DNA from: Stenotrophomonas maltophilia
Lineage (GTDB): Bacteria; Pseudomonadota; Gammaproteobacteria; Xanthomonadales; Xanthomonadaceae
Assembly (NCBI RefSeq): GCF_025642255.1
Contig: NZ_CP106759.1
Span: 1,577,501-1,641,500 of the forward strand
DNA length: 64,000 nucleotides
Reading direction: 5' to 3'
The stretch's first letter is position 1; every line of letters starts with the position of its first letter. Made by a program: the position numbers and the translations under genes. Below the pieces are notes generated by a model, which ran no database searches, was not told the origin of the DNA, and saw only the letters and a program-made list of their open reading frames with translations. Below, one piece after another: positions 9,578-17,979 of the stretch.

Positions 9578-9719
9578 GGCTCGGAACGGGGTGCGGACGC
9601 CAGGAATAACGAACGGGCGCACGATTCGGGGTTGCCGGGCTTCCATTGCCCCCCCGGTGGCGCGCTATGCTCGGCGGCTCAGGGGAGGCGACGCACAGAC
9701 GGCGCCAAGAGATTGTCAT

Positions 9720-12560
9720 TTGTCCACGCACGCTGAACCTGCGCAAACGCCATCACACGAGGCCGTGCTGAGTACGGAACTCGTGCGCGCGCTGCATGCG
9801 CTGCTGCCGGAATCGGCGGTGGTCCGGGTCGGCTGGGACGATCCCCAGCTGGGGCGCGGTGACGCCATCTGGCCGATACCCCCGGTCGCGGCCGACAGCG
9901 GGGCACCGGCTGCCGGCGATGGCCGCCACGGTTGGGATCATGATGGTGCCCGCCTGTACCTGGTGGTGGAAGGCGCGGCGCCTTCGTCCGCATGGTGGGG
10001 TCTGGCGCGGCAGGCCATGGAACTGGCCCTGCAGCGGGGCCGCCAGGCGGGACAGATCAAGGCGCTGGAAGAGGCCGAGCGGCTGCAGCAGGCGCTGTTC
10101 CAGATTGCCGATCTTGCCGGCGCCGACCTGGAGATGGGGCAGATGCTGCGCCGCGTGCACGACGTGCTGGGCACGCTGATGTACGCGGAAAACTGTTACA
10201 TCGTCGAATACGATGACCTGCACGACCAGATCAGGTTCCTGTACTTCGCCGACCAGGTGGATGATTTCGTCGCCGATCCGGCGCAGAGCTTCGACGCCAG
10301 TGGAATGCCGCGCAGCCTGACGGTGGCGTTGCTGCACCATGGCAGGCCCCTGAGCGGACCTTCGCGGGAACTGTTGGCCCGCGAGGTCGGGCAGGAGCAT
10401 GACCCGCTTCGCGGCCCCGAAAGCCTGGACTGGCTGGGTGTGCCGATGCTGCGCGATGGCCGGGTGTGCGGTGCCATCGTGGTGCAGAGCTACGAGCAGG
10501 CAGACCGCTATGGCGAGGCCGAGCGTGCACTGCTGGGTTTCGTTGCCCAGCACGTACAGACCGCGATGGACCGGCGCCAGGCCCAGGTGCGGCTCGAGCA
10601 GCAGGTGGAACTGCGCACGCAGGAACTGCAACGCGCCAACCACAGCCTGCAGGACGAAGTGGCAGAGCGTCGTCGTGCCGAGCAGCTGCAGATCGCGCTG
10701 TACGACATTGCAGAGATGGCGATGTCCGCCGAGAGCCTGGAGCAGTTCTACGGCCAGGTGCATGGGGTGGTCGGCCGACTGCTCGACGCGCGCAATTTCT
10801 ACATCGCGCTGGTCAACGAGGCGGGTGATGGGCTGGATTTCGTCTACTCGGTGGATGAACGCCACGCCAGCCGCGCCTCCCGTGCGTTCAGTCGTGGCCT
10901 GACCGAATACGTGGTGCGCAACCGCCAGCCGCTGTTGGCGTCCCGCGCGCAGATCGACTCGCTGCGCGCCAGTGGCGAGGTGCGCGAGTCCGGCGCGCGC
11001 TCGCTGTGCTGGCTGGGCGTGCCGCTGCTGCGGGATGACGAAGTGGTTGGCGCGATCGTGGTGCAGAGCTACAGCGAGCAGCGTGCCTTCAGCATCCACG
11101 ACCAGCGCTTGCTGACCTTCGTCGCGCAGAACATCGGCACCGGACTGGCCCGCCAGCGCGACCAGCAGCGCCTGCGTTCGGCGCATGCCGAACTGGAGAA
11201 GCGCGTGGACGAACGCACGCGCGAACTGGCTGAGGTCAACGAAAAGCTGTTGGGCCAGATCGGCGAGCGCCTGCGTGCCGAGCAGCGGCTGACCCACCAG
11301 GCCATGCACGACGCGCTGACCGGGTTGCCCAACCGCCTGCACCTGCTGGACCGGCTGCAGGATGCGCTGGTACTGGCCAGGCAGGAGGACGGTCCGGTGT
11401 TCGCGGTGCTGTTCCTGGATCTGGACCGTTTCAAGCTGGTCAACGACAGCATCGGCCACGCGGCCGGCGATCACATGCTGGTGGAAGTGGCCAAGCGCAT
11501 CGTGTCGATGGCGGGCCCCGACGACGTGGTGGCGCGCCTGGGCGGTGATGAGTTCGCGGTGCTGCTGCAGTGCCCGCTGGGCCTGGCGCAGGCCCTGGAT
11601 TTCGGTCAGCGCCTGCTGTTGGCATTGCAGGAGTCGATGTGGATCGCCGGGCGCGAGCTGTTCCCGTCCGGCAGCCTCGGCATCGCGCTGTGGAATCCGC
11701 GTTACCGGACCGGAGAAGAGCTGCTGCGCGATGCCGACGCCGCCATGTACCGGGCCAAGGCGCAGGGGCATGATCGCTGTGCGATCTTCGACGAGGACAT
11801 GCGCGAGCAGGCCATGCGCAGCCTCGATCTGGAAGCCGATCTGCGGCGGGCGATCAACAACCGGGATTTCGTGCCGTTCTACCAGCCGATCGTGCGCCTG
11901 TCCGACGGGGAAGTGGTGGGCCACGAAGCGCTGCTGCGCTGGCAGCACGAACGGCGTGGCCTGCTGTTGCCGGGCGCGTTCCTGGAGCTGGGAGAGGAGA
12001 GCGGGTTGATCGAACAGGTCGACTGGCTGATCTACGAACAGGTCATCGCCGGCCTGGCCGCGGGCGGGCAGGGCTATGTGTCGGTGAACGTGTCGCCGCG
12101 GCATTTCCGTTCGGCCGGTTTCAGTGCGCGCCTGTTCGGCCTGCTCGACGCCTGCGGGGCCGATCCGCGCCGGTTGCGCCTGGAGATCACCGAGGTCGCG
12201 CTGCTGGATGACGGCCCGCACACGCTGCATATCCTGCAGGGACTGCGCGAGCGCGGCATCCAGGTGCAGCTGGACGACTTCGGCACCGGCTTCTCGGCGT
12301 TGTCGTACCTGCACCGCTTCCCGATCAGCACGCTGAAGATCGACCAGAGCTTCATTGCCGGCCTGCATGGACCGGAAGTGCAGAGCACCCGCGCGCTGGT
12401 ACAGGGCGTGCTGTCGCTGGCGCGCACGCTGGGCATCGAAACCATCGGCGAAGGCATCGAAACCGAAGCCCAGCGGCAGACACTGCGCGAACTGGGCTGC
12501 GATTACGGCCAGGGCTACCTGCTGGGGCGACCGGCTCCCTGGGCCGACGTGGCGCCCTGA
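9720..12560 (+). CDS. Tandem GAF - GGDEF - EAL cyclic-di-GMP enzyme
   Basis: A cytoplasmic protein of about 946 residues. Two GAF-type sensor domains (about 128-275 and 330-475) each contain LGVP-LRD and GAIVVQSY and are separated by a coiled coil (ELRTQELQRANHSLQDEVAERRRAEQ). A second coiled coil precedes the GGDEF domain (about 540-700), with an intact RLGGDEFAVLL near 606. The EAL domain (about 700-940) keeps EALLRW, NVSP, LEITE, LDDFGTG, LKID and GEGIE, so phosphodiesterase chemistry appears possible, and diguanylate cyclase activity too. No ATG occurs before the first GAF domain. I use TTG at 9720, preceded by AAGAGA at seven bases; the open frame continues upstream to 9576 without homology. 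Confidence 0.88.
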   Translation: MSTHAEPAQTPSHEAVLSTELVRALHALLPESAVVRVGWDDPQLGRGDAIWPIPPVAADSGAPAAGDGRHGWDHDGARLYLVVEGAAPSSAWWGLARQAMELALQRGRQAGQIKALEEAERLQQALFQIADLAGADLEMGQMLRRVHDVLGTLMYAENCYIVEYDDLHDQIRFLYFADQVDDFVADPAQSFDASGMPRSLTVALLHHGRPLSGPSRELLAREVGQEHDPLRGPESLDWLGVPMLRDGRVCGAIVVQSYEQADRYGEAERALLGFVAQHVQTAMDRRQAQVRLEQQVELRTQELQRANHSLQDEVAERRRAEQLQIALYDIAEMAMSAESLEQFYGQVHGVVGRLLDARNFYIALVNEAGDGLDFVYSVDERHASRASRAFSRGLTEYVVRNRQPLLASRAQIDSLRASGEVRESGARSLCWLGVPLLRDDEVVGAIVVQSYSEQRAFSIHDQRLLTFVAQNIGTGLARQRDQQRLRSAHAELEKRVDERTRELAEVNEKLLGQIGERLRAEQRLTHQAMHDALTGLPNRLHLLDRLQDALVLARQEDGPVFAVLFLDLDRFKLVNDSIGHAAGDHMLVEVAKRIVSMAGPDDVVARLGGDEFAVLLQCPLGLAQALDFGQRLLLALQESMWIAGRELFPSGSLGIALWNPRYRTGEELLRDADAAMYRAKAQGHDRCAIFDEDMREQAMRSLDLEADLRRAINNRDFVPFYQPIVRLSDGEVVGHEALLRWQHERRGLLLPGAFLELGEESGLIEQVDWLIYEQVIAGLAAGGQGYVSVNVSPRHFRSAGFSARLFGLLDACGADPRRLRLEITEVALLDDGPHTLHILQGLRERGIQVQLDDFGTGFSALSYLHRFPISTLKIDQSFIAGLHGPEVQSTRALVQGVLSLARTLGIETIGEGIETEAQRQTLRELGCDYGQGYLLGRPAPWADVAP

Positions 12561-12579
12561 GACGCCACGCGGCGGACGA

Positions 12580-13173
12580 TCAACGCAGGGCGGCGCGGCG
12601 CTTCTCGTCGATCCACTTGGAGGCCTGTGCCGGCTGGTAGTTCTTCATCCACTCCAGCATCTGCTCGATGTCCGAGCCGTACCACAGGTCCTGGCGCTGG
12701 TCCGGGTGCAGGAAGCGCTCATCCACCATGCGATCGATCATGCCGATCAGCGGCGCGTAGAAGCCGTCCACGTCCAGGAATGCACAGGGCTTGTTGCCGA
12801 TGCCCAGCTGGCGCCAGGTCAGCATCTCGAAGATCTCCTCCATGGTGCCGAAGCCGCCGGGCAGGGCGACGAAGCCGTCGGCCAGGTCGAACATGCGCGA
12901 CTTGCGTTCGTGCATCGAGCCGACGATCTCCAGCTCGGTCAGGCCACGATGGGCCACTTCCCAGTCGGCCAGCTGGCGGGGAATCACGCCGGTGACCTCG
13001 CCGCCGGCCGCGAGCACGGCATTGGCCACGGTTCCCATCAGACCGACGTTGCCGCCGCCATACACCAGGCGCAGGCCGTCGCGGGCGATGCGGTCGCCCA
13101 GTGCAATGGCGCGTTCGGTATAGGCCGGCTTGCTGCCAGCGTTGGAACCACAGTACACACAGATCGATTTCAT
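12580..13173 (-). CDS. LOG-family nucleotide 5'-monophosphate phosphoribohydrolase
   Basis: 197 residues of the TIGR00730/LOG Rossmann-fold family. Hallmarks are SICVYCGSNAGSKPAY at the N-terminus, GGGNVGLMG, the arginine motif SMHERKSRMFDLADGFVALP and the catalytic PGGFGTMEEIFE. Plant and some bacterial members release cytokinin bases from their riboside monophosphates; others act as general nucleotide N-glycosidases, so 'cytokinin-activating' should not be assumed. It is convergent with the GGDEF-EAL gene, with only 19 bp between the stops. A strong hairpin (13208-13242) lies just upstream and may insulate it from aminotransferase transcription. Confidence 0.88.
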   Translation of the reverse strand: MKSICVYCGSNAGSKPAYTERAIALGDRIARDGLRLVYGGGNVGLMGTVANAVLAAGGEVTGVIPRQLADWEVAHRGLTELEIVGSMHERKSRMFDLADGFVALPGGFGTMEEIFEMLTWRQLGIGNKPCAFLDVDGFYAPLIGMIDRMVDERFLHPDQRQDLWYGSDIEQMLEWMKNYQPAQASKWIDEKRRAALR

Positions 13174-13200
13174 GGATCTTCCTGTCTCTTGGCCGGAAAC

Positions 13201-13242
13201 GAAAACGCCCCGTCGCCGACCGCAGGGCGGTCAGGGACGGGG
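13201..13242 (-). terminator. Possible terminator upstream of the LOG gene
   Basis: Read on the minus strand, a GC hairpin with outer arms CCCCGTC/GACGGGG (13208-13242) and inner arms CCGACCGC/GCGGTC is followed by CGTTTTCGTTTC. It could end transcripts arriving from the aminotransferase or regulate the LOG gene leader. Confidence 0.45.
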
Positions 13243-13276
13243 TGTCCAAGGATTATGAGGCCTTGAGAGGCCTTCT

Positions 13277-13424
13277 GTAGAGCCGAGCCATGCTCGGCTG
13301 CTCTTCGTTCAGATCGCGGCAATGCCCTAGCCGAGCATGGGCTATGCCGGTCGTCCTGACCGGCACCCTTCGGGCCGTCGCCAGCGACGTTGGCAGCGGC
13401 TCCTGCCGCTGCCTTCGGCTCTAC
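13277..13424. repeat. Degenerate GTAG palindromes in inverted pair
   Basis: GTAGAGCCGAGCC-ATG-CTCGGCTG (13277-13300) in plus orientation faces GGCAGCGG-CTC-CTGCCGCTGCC ending in CTAC (13392-13424). TGTAGAGCCGA and its complement bracket the region. A further degenerate palindrome lies between. It fills the gap between the aminotransferase and LOG genes, which otherwise holds nothing coding. Confidence 0.65.
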
Positions 13425-13437
13425 AAAAAGCGGGGGC

Positions 13438-14934
13438 TTACGCCGCCGCAGCCTGCTCGCGTCGCGGGCCTTCACGCAGGGCGCGGCCGACCATGCCCAC
13501 CAGCAGATCCAGCTCTTCGCTGTCCATGCCGAAGTGGGGCGTGAAGCGCAGCGAGTTTTCGCCGCCATGGATCACATTGATGCCATGCCGGCGCAGCCAT
13601 TCTTCGGTGGAACCACTGCCGTAGCACTTGAACTGCGGCGCCAGCTCGCACGAGAACAGCAGGCCGGTACCCTGCACCTTGGTGATCAGCCCGCCAAGCT
13701 CGCCCTTGAGCTGTTCCAGCTTGCGCACGGCTTCGGCGCCGCGCTCGGCGATGTTGGCGCGCACCTGCGGGGTCAGCTGTGCCAGCGTCGCGCAGGCCAC
13801 GTCCAGCGCACGCGGGTTGCTGGTCATGGTGTTGCCGTAGATGCCCTTGCGGTACAGCTGTGCGGCATGCTCGGTCACCGCCAGCACCGACAGCGGGTAC
13901 TGGGCCGCGTTCAGGGCCTTCGAGTAGGTTTCCATGTCCGGCGGATCCAGGCCTTCGAAGCCCGGGTAGTCAACCACCGACAGCACGCCGTGCGCGCGCA
14001 GGCCGGCCTGGATCGAATCGAGCAGCAGCAGGCTGCCGTGCGCGCGGGTCAATTCGCGGGCCAGGGCATAGAACGACGGCGGCACCGAGCGGCCCGGATC
14101 GCCTTCGCCCATGACCGGCTCCAGGAACACCGCCTCGATGAACCACCTGTTGCGGGCGGCGTCCTCGAACACCGCGCGCAGGCCGGCTTCGTCGTACGGC
14201 GCCACGGTGATCACCGAATCCTCGCCACGGTAGCTGGCCAGATGCTGCATGTAGCTCTTGCGGCTGGAATCGGAGTACAGCGCCGGCCGGTCGGTGCGGC
14301 CATGGAAGCTGCCCTTGACCACCACACGCTTGATCGCGGCGCCGGCGTGGCGCGCACCCGGGTCGGTCTGCAGCTTGGCGTTGACGTCGGCGATGCGTGC
14401 GGCCAGCCCGACCGCTTCCGAGCCGGAGTTCAGGCACATGAAACGGGCGAACGGGCAGCCGCCACGACGGTGGCCGATCTCGGCGCGAAGGGCGGTGATG
14501 AAGCGCTGCTGTGACAGGCTGGGGGTCATGATGTTGGCCATCACCTGCGGTCGGGCCATCGCCTCCAGCACCGTGTCGGGGGTATGACCGAAGCCGAGCA
14601 TGCCGTAGCCGCCAGCGTCATACAGCACCGCCCCCTTGAGGGTGACCACCCACGGGCCGCGCGCGGCCAGCGCCACATAGGGCGTAACGGCGTCGTCGGC
14701 GTAGAAATTGACGAACCCGTCCTGCATGGCATCGATCTGCGCCTGTTCGTCCTGCGCCAGCAACGGCCCCAGTTCGCCCTGCACACGGGCGAACTCCGCG
14801 GCGGCGGCCTCGACCGCGGCCACCAGCTGCGGATGGCGGACGGACAGGGTGGTCAGGGTGGCGTCGTCCAGGCCGGTGGTGAGGCGGGTGCCGGGCTGGC
14901 TGCGCAGGGGGGCGAGGCGTTCGATGAAGCTCAT
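13438..14934 (-). CDS. Class III PLP-dependent aminotransferase, unassigned substrate
   Basis: 498 residues of PLP fold type I. Supporting motifs: FMCLNSGSEAVGLAARIA (cofactor phosphate and substrate region), VVKGSFHGRT, EPVMGEG, the PLP-nitrogen Asp in LLLLDSIQAGLRAHG, and the probable Schiff-base Lys in YSKALNAAQYPLSVL. The usual DEVQTG reads DSIQAG here, and the Lys region is also off consensus. It is therefore a divergent subfamily and I do not assign a substrate. Start is ATG 14934, preceded by AGGAG at eight bases; the frame continues to 14973 without a ribosome site. A leader ORF with an overlapping terminator-like hairpin precedes it (14970-15029). Confidence 0.85.
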   Translation of the reverse strand: MSFIERLAPLRSQPGTRLTTGLDDATLTTLSVRHPQLVAAVEAAAAEFARVQGELGPLLAQDEQAQIDAMQDGFVNFYADDAVTPYVALAARGPWVVTLKGAVLYDAGGYGMLGFGHTPDTVLEAMARPQVMANIMTPSLSQQRFITALRAEIGHRRGGCPFARFMCLNSGSEAVGLAARIADVNAKLQTDPGARHAGAAIKRVVVKGSFHGRTDRPALYSDSSRKSYMQHLASYRGEDSVITVAPYDEAGLRAVFEDAARNRWFIEAVFLEPVMGEGDPGRSVPPSFYALARELTRAHGSLLLLDSIQAGLRAHGVLSVVDYPGFEGLDPPDMETYSKALNAAQYPLSVLAVTEHAAQLYRKGIYGNTMTSNPRALDVACATLAQLTPQVRANIAERGAEAVRKLEQLKGELGGLITKVQGTGLLFSCELAPQFKCYGSGSTEEWLRRHGINVIHGGENSLRFTPHFGMDSEELDLLVGMVGRALREGPRREQAAAA

Positions 14935-14969
14935 TGCAGATCTCCTGAAACAATGGGGCGCACGGGCCA

Positions 14970-15029
14970 TCAAAAAGCAAAACGCGCGTCATCACGCGCG
15001 CTGGGCGGCCTCGTGCAGCGGACTTCCAT
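14970..15029 (-). promoter_or_regulatory. Attenuator-like leader: 19-aa ORF overlapping a terminator hairpin
   Basis: On the minus strand a 19-codon frame (MEVRCTRPPSARDDARFAF, four Arg) ends 35 bases before the aminotransferase ATG. Its 3' half forms CGCGCGT-GATG-ACGCGCG (14983-15000) followed by TTTTGCTTTTTG (14971-14982), the form of a Rho-independent terminator. A ribosome translating the frame would cover the hairpin. The ribosome site of the leader ORF is weak. Confidence 0.45.
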
Positions 15030-15179
15030 CTCGATGCTAGCACTTGTTTTTTTGCGCGATAACCCCGCAGAAACCTGTTGCATAGCAGCATTTTGCGCGA
15101 CGTTCGCCGCGGACCACGCCGGCTCGCAGACGCTGGCCGTACAATGCGCGCCATTGTCGACCTGTTGCCGCCCACTGCC

Positions 15180-16211
15180 TTGAAGAAGTCCGATTTCCAC
15201 TACGACCTGCCGGCTGAACTGATCGCGCAGGCGCCGCTGGCTGAACGTTCCGCCAGCCGCCTGCTGCTGGTGCCTCCGGCCCCTGCCGCCTTCACCGACC
15301 TGCAGGTGCGTGATCTGCCCTCGCTGCTGCAGCCGGGTGACCTGCTGGTATTCAACGATACGCGCGTGATCCCGGCGCGCCTGTTCGGTCAGAAGGCCAG
15401 CGGTGGGCGGGTCGAGATCCTGATCGAGCGCCTGCTCGGCGGCCAGCAGGCGCGTGCCCAGGTCGGCGCCAGCAAGTCGCCCAAGGCCGGCAGCCGCATC
15501 GCGCTCGATGCCGGTGGCGAAGCCGAAGTGCTGGGCCGCGACGGCGAGTTCTATGTGCTGCAGTTCCATGTGCCCGAGTCACTGGAGCAGTGGCTGCTGC
15601 ACGCCGGACGCCTGCCGCTGCCCCCCTACATCCAGCGCGAGCCGGGCGTGGACGACCGCGAGCGCTACCAGACCGTGTTCGCGCGGGAGGTGGGAGCGGT
15701 GGCGGCACCGACCGCCGGCCTGCATTTCGATGAACCGCTGTTGGCCGCGCTGAAGGACAAGGGCGTGGAGTTCGGCCACGTCACCCTGCACGTGGGGGCA
15801 GGCACCTTCCAGCCGGTGCGAGCCGATGACCTGAAGGACCACGTGATGCACCGCGAGTGGCTGAACGTGGGCGCCGAGCTGGTGCAGCAGGTGCGTCGGA
15901 CCCGCGCTGCGGGCGGGCGCGTGATCGGTGTCGGCACCACCGTGGTGCGCGCGCTGGAAAGTGCGATGCGTGACGGCGAGCTGTTGCCGTTCGCCGGCGA
16001 GACGCAGATCTTCATCACCCCGGGCTATCGGATCCGCAGCGTTGACGCGATGGTGACCAATTTCCATCTGCCGGAAAGCACCCTGTTGATGATGATTTCG
16101 GCCTTTGCCGGCAAGGAGCGGGTGTTCGAGGCCTATCAGCACGCGATCCAGCAGCGCTATCGCTTCTTCAGTTACGGCGACGCGATGCTGCTGTTCCCGC
16201 AGGCAGGGTAG
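15180..16211 (+). CDS. queA: S-adenosylmethionine:tRNA ribosyltransferase-isomerase
   Basis: 343 residues. QueA transfers and isomerises the ribosyl moiety of SAM onto preQ1-tRNA to give epoxyqueuosine. Family sequence starts [30 protein letters not shown] and continues with [52 protein letters not shown] and [17 protein letters not shown]. The start is TTG at 15180, directly before the conserved residues. The ATG at 15144 lies inside a TACAAT -10 box (15140-15145) and is an unlikely start. It is the first gene of the queA-tgt-yajC-secD-secF order common in proteobacteria. Confidence 0.93.
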   Translation: MKKSDFHYDLPAELIAQAPLAERSASRLLLVPPAPAAFTDLQVRDLPSLLQPGDLLVFNDTRVIPARLFGQKASGGRVEILIERLLGGQQARAQVGASKSPKAGSRIALDAGGEAEVLGRDGEFYVLQFHVPESLEQWLLHAGRLPLPPYIQREPGVDDRERYQTVFAREVGAVAAPTAGLHFDEPLLAALKDKGVEFGHVTLHVGAGTFQPVRADDLKDHVMHREWLNVGAELVQQVRRTRAAGGRVIGVGTTVVRALESAMRDGELLPFAGETQIFITPGYRIRSVDAMVTNFHLPESTLLMMISAFAGKERVFEAYQHAIQQRYRFFSYGDAMLLFPQAG

Positions 16212-16240
16212 GGCGCGCCGGGAGGGCAGGGACCCTTGTG

Positions 16241-16262
16241 GGTGCGCACCTTGGTGCGCACG
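16241..16262. repeat. Palindrome GTGCGCACC-TT-GGTGCGCAC before tgt
   Basis: A near-perfect palindrome between queA and tgt with the same plan (ACC-TT-GGT centre) as the GTGTCGACC units of the composite elements. It may belong to the same repeat class or act as a weak transcription barrier. Confidence 0.5.
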
Positions 16263-16308
16263 CCTTCTTGGGAGACAATAGGCAACTATTTGCCTGAACG
16301 ACCGCTCC

Positions 16309-17439
16309 ATGTCCCGACTGCAGTTCCAGCTCAAGACCCGCGACGGCCGTGCCCGTCGCGGCCGCCTGACCTTCCCGCGCGGCACGGTGGAAACGCCGGC
16401 TTTCATGCCCGTGGGAACCTATGGCTCGGTCAAGGGCATCCTGCCGGACCAGGTGCGCGCGCTGGGTGCCGAGATCATCCTTGGCAACACCTTCCATCTG
16501 TACCTGCGTCCGGGCCTGGACATCATCGCCGACCACGGCGGACTGCATGGCTTCTGCCGCTGGGACGGCCCGATCCTGACCGATTCCGGCGGTTTCCAGG
16601 TGTTCTCGCTGGCCCACCGCCGCAAGATCACCGAACAGGGCGTGACCTTCGCTTCGCCGACCGACGGGGCCCGGGTGTTCCTCGGCCCGGAAGAGAGCAT
16701 GAAGATCCAGAAGGTGCTCGATTCGGACGTGGTGATGATCTTCGACGAGTGCACCCCGTACCCGGCCACCGAGGACGTCGCCCGCCGGTCGATGGAGCTG
16801 AGCCTGCGCTGGGCCCAGCGCAGCCGCAACGCGCATGACGAGCTCGGCAACGATGCGGCCCTGTTCGGGATCGTCCAGGGTGGGGTGCATACCGACCTGC
16901 GCAGCCGCTCGGCCGAGGCCCTGCAGGCGATCGGCTTCGATGGCTATGCCATCGGTGGCCTGGCCGTGGGCGAGCCGGAGCATGAGCGCAACGCCATGCT
17001 CGACCACCTGGATCCGGAGCTGCCGGGCGACCGCCCGCGCTACCTGATGGGCGTGGGCCGGCCGGAAGACCTGGTCGAGGGTGTCGCACGCGGCGTGGAC
17101 ATGTTCGACTGCGTGATGCCGACCCGCAACGCGCGCAACGGGCATTACTTCACCTCGTTCGGTACCGTCCGCATCCGCAATTCGCAGTATGCGCGGGACA
17201 TGGACCCGATCGAACCGGGCTGCGGCTGCGTGGCCTGTACCGGCGGCTACACCCGCTCGTACCTGCGCCACCTGGACCGCTGCAACGAGATGCTGGCGCC
17301 GATGCTGGGCACCCTGCACAACCTGTTCTACTACGAGAAGCTGATGGCCGACATCCGGGCGGCGATCGAGGCGGGAACCTTCCAGGCCTTCCGCGAGTCC
17401 TTCTATGCGGCACGCGGAGCGGTTCCGCCGCCGCTGTAA
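16309..17439 (+). CDS. tgt: tRNA-guanine transglycosylase
   Basis: 376 residues. Tgt exchanges guanine 34 of Asp, Asn, His and Tyr tRNAs for preQ1. The catalytic Asp lies in [13 protein letters not shown]. The nucleophile region is [15 protein letters not shown]. The zinc site is CGCVAC with the His of LGTLHN about 30 residues on. Other family motifs are FGIVQGG and [11 protein letters not shown]. Length is normal. It follows queA by 97 bp, with the palindrome described at 16241 in the gap, and precedes yajC-secDF, so queuosine modification and Sec translocation genes are neighbours as in many gammaproteobacteria. Confidence 0.96.
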   Translation: MSRLQFQLKTRDGRARRGRLTFPRGTVETPAFMPVGTYGSVKGILPDQVRALGAEIILGNTFHLYLRPGLDIIADHGGLHGFCRWDGPILTDSGGFQVFSLAHRRKITEQGVTFASPTDGARVFLGPEESMKIQKVLDSDVVMIFDECTPYPATEDVARRSMELSLRWAQRSRNAHDELGNDAALFGIVQGGVHTDLRSRSAEALQAIGFDGYAIGGLAVGEPEHERNAMLDHLDPELPGDRPRYLMGVGRPEDLVEGVARGVDMFDCVMPTRNARNGHYFTSFGTVRIRNSQYARDMDPIEPGCGCVACTGGYTRSYLRHLDRCNEMLAPMLGTLHNLFYYEKLMADIRAAIEAGTFQAFRESFYAARGAVPPPL

Positions 17440-17573
17440 CCCGGCGCCCCCCTGTCGAACGGCCCGGGGACGAACGTCCGGGGCCATGGCATACTTCAAG
17501 GCTGACCCAGATCCGCGGTCGACACCCCGCGCCCGTGAAAGGGCCGGAGCGCCGCCCAACCAAAGGACCAAAG

Positions 17574-17918
17574 ATGAACCTGCTTGCCTTCCTGATTCCC
17601 GCCGCCCACGCCCAGGCCGCCGGTGGCCAACCGCAGGGCATGGGCCTGACCACGCTGCTGTTCCCGATCATCCTGATCGCCATCATGTACTTCCTGATGA
17701 TCCGCCCGCAGATGAAGCGGCAGAAGGAGCACAAGGCCATGCTGGAGAAGATCAAGCGTGGCGACGAAGTGCTGACCAACGGTGGCATCGCCGGCGTGGT
17801 CACTGACATCGGCGACAACTTCGTCACCCTGGAAGTGGCCGAGAACGTGCGCATCCGCGTGCAGAAGGGCGCTGTCGGCAACGTGCTGCCGGCCGGTACC
17901 CTGAAGTCGGCCCAGTAA
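17574..17918 (+). CDS. yajC: Preprotein translocase subunit YajC
   Basis: 114 residues with one N-terminal-half membrane helix (LLFPIILIAIMYFLMIRPQ, about 32-50), then a cytoplasmic domain with KRQKEHKAMLEKIKRGDEVLTNGGI and a beta-rich tail. YajC joins SecD and SecF in the complex that assists SecYEG. An ATG at 17535 is in frame, but ATG 17574 has AAAGGA seven bases before it and gives the family start MNLLAFLIP. The next gene, secD, begins 61 bp later, consistent with one operon. Confidence 0.94.
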   Translation: MNLLAFLIPAAHAQAAGGQPQGMGLTTLLFPIILIAIMYFLMIRPQMKRQKEHKAMLEKIKRGDEVLTNGGIAGVVTDIGDNFVTLEVAENVRIRVQKGAVGNVLPAGTLKSAQ

Positions 17919-17979
17919 GCCACTCCCTTTCCGATGCACAACCGCGGCGCCGGGGATGGCGCCGCGCGGGACCCAAGCA

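Noticed and set aside
9753-12368. 871-codon minus-strand frame opposite the GGDEF-EAL gene
   Set aside because: Antisense shadow. The plus frame has intact GAF, GGDEF and EAL motifs.
12580-13173. Calling the LOG protein lysine decarboxylase
   Set aside because: The PGGFGTMEE motif belongs to LOG phosphoribohydrolases; the old lysine decarboxylase label is a known misannotation.
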